Assembly (NCBI RefSeq): GCF_001429285.1
Contig: NZ_LMJJ01000040.1
Coordinates: forward strand, 354,281-418,280
DNA from: Ensifer sp. Root278
GTDB lineage: Bacteria; Pseudomonadota; Alphaproteobacteria; Rhizobiales; Rhizobiaceae
Length of the DNA stretch: 64,000 nt
Direction of reading: 5' to 3'
The translations under genes were made by a program, and so were the position numbers. Shown one piece after another: positions 15,787 to 22,463 of the stretch (its first letter is position 1; each line of letters opens with the position of its first letter). The notes below the pieces were generated by a model that worked only from the letters and a program-made list of their open reading frames with translations, was not told where the DNA came from and searched no databases.

Positions 15787-16503
15787 ATGACAAAAGACGA
15801 ATTCTGGGAAGGCGTGCGTGGCGGCTTTCCCATCATGCTGGCGGCGTCGCCCTTCGGCGCACTGTTCGGGGCGCTTGCGGTCGACAACGGCTTTACCATT
15901 GCCGATGCGGTGTTCATGAGCGCGACCGTTTATGCCGGCGCCAGCCAGATGGTCGGCATCGAGCTTTTCGGCAATCACGTCCAGCCCTGGTTGGTCGTGC
16001 TCTCGGTCTTTGCGGTCAACTTCCGCCACGTGCTCTATTCGGCCTCGATCGCCAAATATGTCCGGCACTTCACCTTCGGGCAGAAATTCCTGGCCTTCTT
16101 CCTGCTGGTCGATCCGCAATATGCCGAGACGGAGAAGCGCGGCGAGCGCGGCCTGCCGATCAGCTTTTCCTGGTATCTCGGCTTCGGCCTGGTGATCTAC
16201 ATTCCCTGGATCATCAACACGCTGGTCGGGGCGATCTTCGGGCAGATGATCGGTGATCCCAAGGCGATCGGCCTCGATGTGCTGCTGCCGGTCTACTTCA
16301 TGGGGCTGGTCATGGGCTTCCGTAAGCGCGACCGGTTCCTGCCGATCGTCACCGTCTCGGCGCTTGCCTCGGTTGCGGGCATGCATTTCGTCGGCTCGCC
16401 CTGGCATGTGAGCATCGGGGCGCTCGCCGGCATCGTGCTTGCCGCCTGCCTGCCGCCGAGCGGGACGGCTGCCGCACCGACCGGCGTCGAGAAGGAGGCC
16501 TGA
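15787..16503 (+). CDS. azlC: AzlC-family branched-chain amino acid exporter, large subunit
   Basis: A 238-residue polytopic membrane protein of the AzlC/YgaZ family, which exports branched-chain amino acids together with a small AzlD/YgaH partner. Typical features are GVRGGFPIMLAASPFGALFG, ATVYAGASQMVGIELFG and VNFRHVLYSASIA. The ATG at 15787 has a GGAGG ribosome-binding site; the upstream in-frame ATG at 15751 does not. azlD starts 2 bp after the stop. Confidence 0.93.
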   Translation: MTKDEFWEGVRGGFPIMLAASPFGALFGALAVDNGFTIADAVFMSATVYAGASQMVGIELFGNHVQPWLVVLSVFAVNFRHVLYSASIAKYVRHFTFGQKFLAFFLLVDPQYAETEKRGERGLPISFSWYLGFGLVIYIPWIINTLVGAIFGQMIGDPKAIGLDVLLPVYFMGLVMGFRKRDRFLPIVTVSALASVAGMHFVGSPWHVSIGALAGIVLAACLPPSGTAAAPTGVEKEA

Positions 16504-16505
16504 GC

Positions 16506-16820
16506 ATGGACCCGCAACACCTCAACCTCATCTACCTGATCATTGCGGCTGCGGTCGCGACCTTCCTGACACGTGTCGGCGGCTACATCCTCATCACCCA
16601 GATGAAGCAGATCCCGCCACGGCTGGAAGCGGCGCTCAACGCCGTCCCGGCGGCGGTCCTGACGACGCTGGTGGCGCCGGCCTTCGTCTATGGCGGGCTC
16701 GACGTGACGATCGCCATGTTCGTCGCCTTCGCCATCGCGCTCGGCCTCAACCTGTCGACCCTGCGCATGCTCGTCATCGGCTGGGTGGTGGTGATGCTGA
16801 TCCGGCATGTGGTGATGTAG
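16506..16820 (+). CDS. azlD: AzlD-family small subunit of branched-chain amino acid exporter
   Basis: A 104-residue protein with about four membrane helices, of the AzlD/YgaH family. The conserved FLTRVGGYILI and RLEAALNAVPAAVLTTLVAPA are visible. It partners AzlC, encoded immediately upstream (2-bp gap), in an export complex. Confidence 0.92.
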   Translation: MDPQHLNLIYLIIAAAVATFLTRVGGYILITQMKQIPPRLEAALNAVPAAVLTTLVAPAFVYGGLDVTIAMFVAFAIALGLNLSTLRMLVIGWVVVMLIRHVVM

Positions 16821-16966
16821 GTCAGCCGTCCGCGACACCCGTTTTAATTGGCGGCGAAGGGCAGCTGGATTATCATTCTTCGGTTGCCGGAGAGGCACGA
16901 CAAAGCCGCACGCGCCATCTGCGCTGCCTCTGCAAGGCGCGGCCTCCCGGCGGTGGAGGAGCGACC

Positions 16967-17206
16967 ATGTTAACCAGGATCTCGATTGCCCTTTTGCTGG
17001 CGCTCGCGCCGGCAACCGCCTTAGCCAATCAATGCCCGACCATGATGGCTGCGATCGATGCGGCGATGCCGACTGCGAACCTATCCGAGGCCGACATGGC
17101 CAAGGTCAAAGAGTTGCGTGCCAAGGGCGAGGAACAACACAAGGCCGGTGATCACCCTGCCTCGGAGGCGACGCTCGGCGAAGCGAAGAAGCTGTTGGGA
17201 ATCTAA
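16967..17206 (+). CDS. Small secreted helical protein
   Basis: A 79-residue product with a strong GGAGGAG ribosome-binding site and a signal peptide (LTRISIALLLALAPATALA). The mature part of about 60 residues is predicted helical and charged (SEADMAKVKELRAKGEEQHKAGDHPASEATLGEAKKLLG). It resembles the small periplasmic helical proteins common in rhizobia, with no assigned function. It is closed by a GC-rich hairpin. Confidence 0.78.
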   Translation: MLTRISIALLLALAPATALANQCPTMMAAIDAAMPTANLSEADMAKVKELRAKGEEQHKAGDHPASEATLGEAKKLLGI

Positions 17207-17288
17207 GTGCAGAGGCCGGGTTCTCCGGCCCATTGCCGCCCCTTGAGCCTCGTAGCAAACAAGCGGCTGCGGGCGCGCAATGCCTGTT

Positions 17289-17316
17289 GCCTGGGCTCCC
17301 ATTCAGGAGCCCAGGC
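17289..17316. terminator. GC-rich hairpin between convergent genes
   Basis: A perfect 11-bp stem GCCTGGGCTCC / GGAGCCCAGGC with a CATTCA loop lies between the gene ending at 17206 (+) and the peptidase gene ending at 17329 (-). It lacks a T-run, so it may terminate weakly or protect 3' ends. Confidence 0.5.
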
Positions 17317-17328
17317 GGAACGCCTGAC

Positions 17329-19164
17329 TCAGCGTGAAAGCGCTTCCGTTGCGGCCTTCAGCCAGTCGCGGGTCTCGTCGCTGGTCAGCAGCGGCATCAG
17401 CTTTTCCCGCGTCTCGGCGTGATAGGCGTTCAGCCAATCCAGCTCCTCGTCGGTGAGCAGCGCCGGCAGCACCAGGCGGCGGTCGATCGGGCAGTAGGTG
17501 ATGGTGCCGAAGCCGAGCATCGGCAGGTCGCCGCCTTCCACCATGGTCGCCGGCTGCACCACAATCAGGTTTTCGATGCGGATGCCGAAGGCGCCGGGGC
17601 GGTAGTAACCGGGCTCGTTGGAAAGGATCATGCCGGGCAGCAGCTCCTGGGTGGAAAGCCGGGCGATGCGCTGCGGACCTTCATGCACCGAGAGATAGGA
17701 GCCGACGCCGTGGCCGGTGCCGTGGGCGTAATCGGCGCCCGCCTTCCAGAGCGCGATGCGGGCCAAGGGGTCGAGATCGACGCCGCGCGACCCCTTGGGG
17801 AAACGGGCTATGCTGATCGCGATCATGCCCTTCAGCACCAGGGTGAAGAAGCGCTTCTGCTCTTCGGGAACCGCACCGATCGCCACCGTGCGGGTGATGT
17901 CGGTGGTGCCGTTGATGTATTGCGCGCCGGAATCGATCAGGAACATGGTGCCCGCTTCGATCGGCTGGTCGGTGGCGGTGGTGACGCGGTAGTGCATGAT
18001 CGCCGCATGCGCGCCGGCGCCGGAGATCGTGTCGAAGGAGATGTCCTTGAGCGGGTTCTGCATGCGCTCGCCGACGGTGGCGCGGGCCGCTTCCAGCTGG
18101 TTGGTGGCGGCGATCTCGGTGACGGTTCCCGGCTGCTGGCTGTCGAGCCATGCCAGGAACTCGACCATGGCGGCGCCGTCCTGCAGGTGGGCGCGGGTCG
18201 ACCCGTCGATCTCGGCCTTGTTCTTCTGGGCACGTGGCAGGCGGGCGGGATCGACCGCTTCGACCACCTTGCCGCCCTTGGAGCGGATCAGCTCGGAAAT
18301 GGCGAAGGAGGCGAGGTCCGGGTCGATCATGACAGCGGCGCCGGCAGCACCGAGCGCTGCCAGGCTATCGTCGAAAGTCGAGGGCGCGACAATGTCGGCG
18401 ATCTGGGTGAGGTAGGCTTCCTGCTCGATGCCAGTCTTGCGCTTGTCGAGGAAGAGCTCGGCGCGGCCGTCGGCGTGGATGATGGCGCGGGCCAGCGGAT
18501 GCGGCGTATGCGGCACGTCGCTGCCGCGGATGTTGAAGGTCCAGGCGACGGAGGAGGGGTCCGTCAAGACCACGGCGCTGGCATCGGCCTTGGAAAGGCC
18601 CGCCGCGATTCTTGCGATCTTGTCCTTGGCGAGTTCGCCGGCATGCTCGATCGGCTGGATGCTGACCTTGCCGAGCGGTGCCGCGGGGCGGTTCGTCCAG
18701 ATCTTGTCGAGCGGGTTGTGATCGAGGAAAACGAGCGAGCCACTGATGACGGCGAGCGCCTTTTCCAGCCGGCGGACTTCCGCGCCGGTGTGCAGCCAGG
18801 GATCGATGCCAAGCTTGAAGCCCTTGGCTCCGTGGTTTTCCAGCCAGAGATGCGGCGGCTCGCCGATGAGGTCGCCGCCAGTGAAAACGCTGCCGTCGAC
18901 CTGTTCTTTCAGCTGCGTGACGTAACGTCCGTCGACGAAGACAACCGCTTCACGCCGCGTGACGAGGGCAACGCCGGCGGAGCCGGTGAAGCCGGTCAGC
19001 CAGGACAGACGCTCCGACGAGGCGGGTACGTATTCGCCCTGGAACTCGTCGGCGCGGGGCACGAGAAAGCCGTCGATGCCGAGGGCCGCGAAGGACGCGC
19101 GCAGGGCTTCGGTGCGCTCCTTGCCGAATTGCGGCGTGGAGGTGACTTCAAAAGACTGAAACAT
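17329..19164 (-). CDS. Xaa-Pro aminopeptidase (M24 family)
   Basis: A 611-residue metallopeptidase of the long (eukaryotic aminopeptidase P-like) type, removing N-terminal residues before proline. The N-terminal creatinase-like domains contain LSWLTGFTGSAG and PSSVAWTFNIRGSD. The C-terminal pita-bread domain has the dinuclear metal ligands: Asp in FLIDSGAQY and TTDITRTVA, His in HGTGHGVGSYLSVHEGP, Glu in ILSNEPGYY and FGIRIENL. The start MFQSFEV at 19164 matches homologues. The upstream 35 codons have no support. Confidence 0.94.
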   Translation of the reverse strand: MFQSFEVTSTPQFGKERTEALRASFAALGIDGFLVPRADEFQGEYVPASSERLSWLTGFTGSAGVALVTRREAVVFVDGRYVTQLKEQVDGSVFTGGDLIGEPPHLWLENHGAKGFKLGIDPWLHTGAEVRRLEKALAVISGSLVFLDHNPLDKIWTNRPAAPLGKVSIQPIEHAGELAKDKIARIAAGLSKADASAVVLTDPSSVAWTFNIRGSDVPHTPHPLARAIIHADGRAELFLDKRKTGIEQEAYLTQIADIVAPSTFDDSLAALGAAGAAVMIDPDLASFAISELIRSKGGKVVEAVDPARLPRAQKNKAEIDGSTRAHLQDGAAMVEFLAWLDSQQPGTVTEIAATNQLEAARATVGERMQNPLKDISFDTISGAGAHAAIMHYRVTTATDQPIEAGTMFLIDSGAQYINGTTDITRTVAIGAVPEEQKRFFTLVLKGMIAISIARFPKGSRGVDLDPLARIALWKAGADYAHGTGHGVGSYLSVHEGPQRIARLSTQELLPGMILSNEPGYYRPGAFGIRIENLIVVQPATMVEGGDLPMLGFGTITYCPIDRRLVLPALLTDEELDWLNAYHAETREKLMPLLTSDETRDWLKAATEALSR

Positions 19165-19437
19165 GGGGGAATTCCGGTAGATTGAGCGGTAAACCGCGGG
19201 AAAGATGTGCAGCCATGTTAGCGGAAATCGCCCTTGCCGGGAAAGAGGCGATATCCTGCGATCCAGCACACAGCGACTCTTCTGGTTGCAGTTTGATGAG
19301 AGAGCAATTGCTCATTTATAATACATATGCGCTCAGTGCATGGCACCCATGCCAAGAAGCCTCTTTCTCTATCGGAATAATAGTTTATAAGCCGCCTCAA
19401 CGAACACGGACGAACATCCGGTGGTTCAAAAGACTGC
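19165..19437 (+). other. AT-rich structured intergenic stretch
   Basis: Between the peptidase start and the candidate sRNA there is no credible ORF. Short perfect dyads are visible (GAGCAATTGCTC at about 19303; GCATGG-CAC-CCATGC at about 19339-19353). The local base composition is much more AT-rich than the flanks. The sRNA promoter should lie here, but I cannot identify clear -35/-10 boxes. Confidence 0.45.
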
Positions 19438-19596
19438 GGTTCCGAGAATAGTTGGTCATTCTGTTCTCCTCCTCCCTCAAGGGTGGCCAGCTTCGGAACG
19501 GTAGACGCCCGCTCGAGCACTCCTCCTCCTCAGGCTCGCGGGCATGGTTGGCCAAAAGCCAGCCAGCAGGCGATGCCCCTGGCATCGCCTTTGTTT
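19438..19596 (+). ncRNA. Candidate trans-acting sRNA with anti-Shine-Dalgarno loops (alpha-r14/NfeR1-like)
   Basis: About 160 nt fold into four consecutive hairpins. Stem 1 pairs GGTTCCGA/GTTGGTCA (19438-19458) with TGGCCAGC/TCGGAAC (19484-19499) and exposes CTCCTCCTCCC in its loop. Stem 2 pairs 19507-19518 with 19534-19543 and exposes CTCCTCCTCCT. Stem 3 is GGTTGGC/GCCAGCC. Stem 4 is a perfect 10-bp terminator (AGGCGATGCC/GGCATCGCCT) followed by TTGTTT. Repeated CCUCCUCC anti-SD loops ahead of a terminator are the hallmark of the rhizobial alpha-r14 sRNA family (NfeR1 in S. meliloti). Family assignment is by this recall, and the 5' end is approximate. Confidence 0.65.
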
Positions 19597-19598
19597 CG

Positions 19599-19640
19599 AA
19601 AGGCCGCCCGTCATGATGGACGTGGCGGCCTTTTCGTTTT
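19599..19640 (+). terminator. Second terminator-like hairpin after the sRNA
   Basis: AAAGGCCGCC pairs with GGCGGCCTTT (inner extension CGTC/GACG), followed by TTTTCGTTTTTT. It directly follows the sRNA terminator and gives a tandem terminator array. Confidence 0.75.
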
Positions 19641-19744
19641 TTCCTGGCTTGCTTCTGTCGCCGTCACGCCGATGCTCGCGGCATTTCTCGTGAAGCTTCT
19701 TGCATAGGCGCTGCGGCCAACAGCCGGCGCGGCAATCCGCATTT

Positions 19745-19948
19745 GCCCCTCACCCTAACCCTCTCCCCGCAGGCGGGGCGAGGGGACGTGCCCGATAGCG
19801 GCCGTCATGCGCTGGGGCTTTCGCTGCCTGTCGGGGCGCGGCTGAAAGCAGCCGCAACGAGTCGGAAGTTAACCGGTGGATGAAGCGGTGCGGCAGGTCC
19901 CTTCGCCCCGCATGCGGGGAGAAGGTTCCGGCAGGCGGATGAGGGGCA
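19745..19948. repeat. MITE-like rhizobial repeat, family C copy 1
   Basis: Two inverted ends (19745-19787, CCCCTCACCCTAACCCTCTCC... type; 19898-19948, reading inward as CCTTCTCCCCGC... on the minus strand) flank about 110 bp. Each end carries its own small dyad (CCCCGC/GCGGGG). The remainder of the 19641-19972 gap holds no gene. A second element with the same ends is at 21732-21905. Confidence 0.75.
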
Positions 19949-19972
19949 GCTTCAAGCGTCCGCGCCTACGCC

Positions 19973-20848
19973 TCACTTCTCCAAATGAATCGTCACCCAG
20001 CCGTTCCGCCAGATGGTGCGCACGTGGCGCAGGTGCTGGCCGTTGTAATGGGCAAGCACCTTCCAGCGCTGTTCGGCGAGAATGCCGGACAGGATCACCG
20101 AGCCGCCGGGGGCGAGATTGGCGACGAGCTGCGGCGCCATCTTCATCAGCGGGCGCGCGAGGATGTTGGCGATGATCAGATCGAACGGGCCGTTGGTGCT
20201 GAAGGCGGTCGAGTGGAAGCCGGGGGCCGTGGCAAAGGTCATGCCGGTGACGACGCCGTTGACCCGGGCGTTTTCTTCCGCGACGCGGGTGGCGATCGGG
20301 TCGATGTCGGTGGCAAGCACCGGCACGTGCATGAGCTTCCAGGCGGCGATTGCGAGCACGCCGCTGCCGGTACCAAGGTCGAGCACGTTGCGCACGGTGC
20401 GGGTGCGGGCAACCGTGGCGATCACTTCGAGGCAGCCGGCGGTGGTGCCGTGATGGCCGGTGCCGAAGGCCTGGCCGGCATCGATCTCGATGGCGATCTC
20501 GCCGGTCTTCACCTTGTCGCGGTCATGCGAGCCGTGCACGACGAAGCGGCCGGCGCGCACGGGCGCCAGCCCCTCGAGCGACTTGGCGATCCAGTCGATA
20601 TCCGGCAGCACTTCGCGCTCGATCGGGAGATGGGCGAAGTCTTCGGCCAGTGCGTCAGTGAGGCGTTCGTTCACGCTCTCCTCGTCGACTGCCATCATGT
20701 AGATCGAGGCTTCCCAGACGTCGCGCTTTTCATCGACCTCCGTCGTGCCGATGGCAAAGTCCTCTTCGCCGAAGACTTCGCTCAGGCGGTCGAGCACGGC
20801 TTCCGCCTGCTTCTCGGTGGTGGTGACGAAAAGTCTGATCTCGCTCAA
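19973..20848 (-). CDS. prmA: Ribosomal protein L11 methyltransferase PrmA
   Basis: A 291-residue SAM-dependent enzyme that trimethylates ribosomal protein L11. It has an N-terminal substrate-recognition domain, the linker motif AFGTGHHGTTAGCLEVI and the SAM-binding motif I VLDLGTGSGVLAIAAWKL. Motif II ATDIDPIATRVAEENARVNGV follows, then the NPPY-equivalent IIANILARPLMKMAP. Length and motifs match the family. Confidence 0.95.
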   Translation of the reverse strand: MSEIRLFVTTTEKQAEAVLDRLSEVFGEEDFAIGTTEVDEKRDVWEASIYMMAVDEESVNERLTDALAEDFAHLPIEREVLPDIDWIAKSLEGLAPVRAGRFVVHGSHDRDKVKTGEIAIEIDAGQAFGTGHHGTTAGCLEVIATVARTRTVRNVLDLGTGSGVLAIAAWKLMHVPVLATDIDPIATRVAEENARVNGVVTGMTFATAPGFHSTAFSTNGPFDLIIANILARPLMKMAPQLVANLAPGGSVILSGILAEQRWKVLAHYNGQHLRHVRTIWRNGWVTIHLEK

Positions 20849-21006
20849 GGCCCTGTCCTTCGGCTGGGAAATCCGCCGCCCGCATCAAACCGTTGAGGGG
20901 TGCGCTAAGCGTCGGCAATCGTGCGCTGTGCGCTATCACGATTGCCCCGCAAACGCAAAGCGCCGGGCAGGGCCGGCGCTTGCAATCGATCGGTCAAGGG
21001 CGCGTG

Positions 21007-21606
21007 TTAGCCCTTGGTCAGATTTTCCAGCTTCTTGACCGCTGTTTCCGGGTTTTCCTCATAAGCGATGGTGCCGGAGAAATGGCCGTTGGCGTCGAGC
21101 AGGAACACGGAGGCCGTGTGGTCCATCGTGTAGTCGCCGTTGGGCTGGGCAGCGTCGACCGGCACCTTCTTGGCGTAGACGCGGAAACCCTTGACCATCT
21201 CCATCACCTTGTCGGCCGGGCCGGAAATGCCGGTGATGCGCTTGGAAACGTTGGAGACGTACTGGCCGAGGATTTCGGGCGTGTCACGCTCGGGATCGAC
21301 GGTGATGAAATAGGCCTGCAGCTTGTTGCCTTCCGGGTCGACCTTTTCCAGCCAGCCGTTCAGTTCGAACAGCGTCGTCGGGCAGACTTCCGGGCAATGG
21401 GTGAAGCCGAAGAAAAGCGCGGTCGGCTTGCCGGTAAACGCCTTCTCGGTAATCTCCTTGCCGTCCTGCGAGACCAGCGTGAAGGGAACGCCGAAGGGGC
21501 CGGTGGCGGCCTCCTGCTTCGACTGGGTCATTTCATAGGTCAGCCACCCCAAGATGCCCGCCATGACGACGACGGCGGCCCAGAGGACGATGCGGATGGT
21601 TTTCAT
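21007..21606 (-). CDS. SCO1/SenC-family copper chaperone
   Basis: A 199-residue membrane-anchored, thioredoxin-fold protein that delivers copper to cytochrome oxidase CuA. It has one N-terminal transmembrane segment (IVLWAAVVVMAGILGWLTYE), the copper-binding FTHCPEVCPTTL motif, and the third ligand His in MDHTASVFLLD. It lies upstream of prmA with 158 bp between them, and the pair is bracketed by two family C repeats. Confidence 0.95.
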   Translation of the reverse strand: MKTIRIVLWAAVVVMAGILGWLTYEMTQSKQEAATGPFGVPFTLVSQDGKEITEKAFTGKPTALFFGFTHCPEVCPTTLFELNGWLEKVDPEGNKLQAYFITVDPERDTPEILGQYVSNVSKRITGISGPADKVMEMVKGFRVYAKKVPVDAAQPNGDYTMDHTASVFLLDANGHFSGTIAYEENPETAVKKLENLTKG

Positions 21607-21731
21607 GCGTGCTACCGATTTTGTTGGGGCCGAAGACGGCCATGTCCGGTTGATAGGCCCTTGATACCGCCTTCACCGGGGCCGCGCAAATGGGACAATT
21701 GCCGCAGGTTGTGGCCGCGGAGGTGCTCTCA

Positions 21732-21905
21732 GCCCCTCATCCGGCCTGCCGGCCACCTTCTCCCCGCAGGCGGGGCGAAGGAACCTCGCCGGACCGTCTC
21801 GTTCCAATCGCTGCACTAACATTCGAGGCGAAGAACCGTGCGGTTGCGCCGCTGATGCTCCCGTCCCCCTCTCCCCGCAAGCGGGGAGAGGGTTAGGGTG
21901 AGGGG
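21732..21905. repeat. MITE-like rhizobial repeat, family C copy 2
   Basis: The inverted ends are 21732-21782 (CCCCTCATCCGGCCTGCC...) and 21861-21905 (reading inward on the minus strand as CCCCTCACCCTAACCCTCTC). They flank about 78 bp. The ends match copy 1 at 19745-19948 closely, while the cores do not match well. Most of the 330-bp gap between the SCO gene and the small membrane protein is this element. Confidence 0.75.
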
Positions 21906-21936
21906 CGGAGGCGGGCCTCGAAGCTGTCGGGCCGTC

Positions 21937-22095
21937 CTAGAAGCACCAGGAAAGGCCGGATTGGGCGAGCGCCAGGAAGATATCGGCGCCATTTTCGATC
22001 CAGCCGCGGAAGGCGAGCAGGAGCACAACCGCAATCGCAGCCGCAAGGCTTGCGGCAAGGGGAAGGCGGATCGAGCGCTGGGTCTTCGTGTTCAT
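21937..22095 (-). CDS. Small single-pass membrane protein
   Basis: A 52-residue protein with a basic N-terminus, one transmembrane helix (LAASLAAAIAVVLLLAFRG) and a short tail GWIENGADIFLALAQSGLSWCF. The tail pattern is one I associate with small conserved rhizobial proteins of unknown function. No strong ribosome-binding site is visible. Confidence 0.6.
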   Translation of the reverse strand: MNTKTQRSIRLPLAASLAAAIAVVLLLAFRGWIENGADIFLALAQSGLSWCF

Positions 22096-22463
22096 GGCGT
22101 CATCATAACAGCTCGCGCGGCAAGGGGAAGCCGGGCGATTTGCCGGGTGCGGCCGGAGGCGCGTTCCGGTCGGTGCAGGAAACGGTGGAAAACCGCGCCT
22201 GAGGTTCCATTCGATTGTGCCCGCAAATGCCGGGAAACCAGAGCTTGCAGCGCATATGCGCAAACATTGAAATAGCCGATTTCGCTGGGGATTGGGCGAC
22301 CGCCTTAGCGAATGCTTAAGGTCTGTTTGACACTGTTTTTCCACGCGGTCGGAGTGTTCGTGCTCCGATATGACATGAGGTCAGCCAGCTTTATCGGCCC
22401 CGGTTTTCCGTATCGATCGTAGGAGGACTCCGCTTCACGCGGATCCGTGACCATGGACTCCCT
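22096..22463 (+). other. Intergenic region upstream of chemoreceptor gene
   Basis: A 368-bp non-coding stretch. It includes an inverted repeat CCTTA-N9-TAAGG-like at about 22303-22321 and a TTGACA hexamer at 22327-22332 without a convincing -10 at the right distance. It probably carries the promoter of the chemoreceptor-cheW unit. Nothing else is recognised. Confidence 0.4.

Noticed and set aside
16439-17206. Long frame covering azlC end, azlD and the small secreted protein
   Set aside because: Only the last 79 codons (from 16967) have a ribosome-binding site and signal peptide. The rest is a shadow of azlC/azlD.
17419-19185. 588-residue plus-strand ORF
   Set aside because: It is an antisense shadow of the M24 peptidase gene, repetitive Gly/Asp/Val/Ala composition without motifs.
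19400-19420. Possible LexA box GAAC...GAAC
   Set aside because: The spacing is 6 bp. The alphaproteobacterial LexA box needs 7, and no SOS gene is downstream.
19218-19520. 100-residue minus-strand ORF upstream of the peptidase gene
   Set aside because: Composition is not protein-like, it has no ribosome-binding site, and it overlaps the structured sRNA region.
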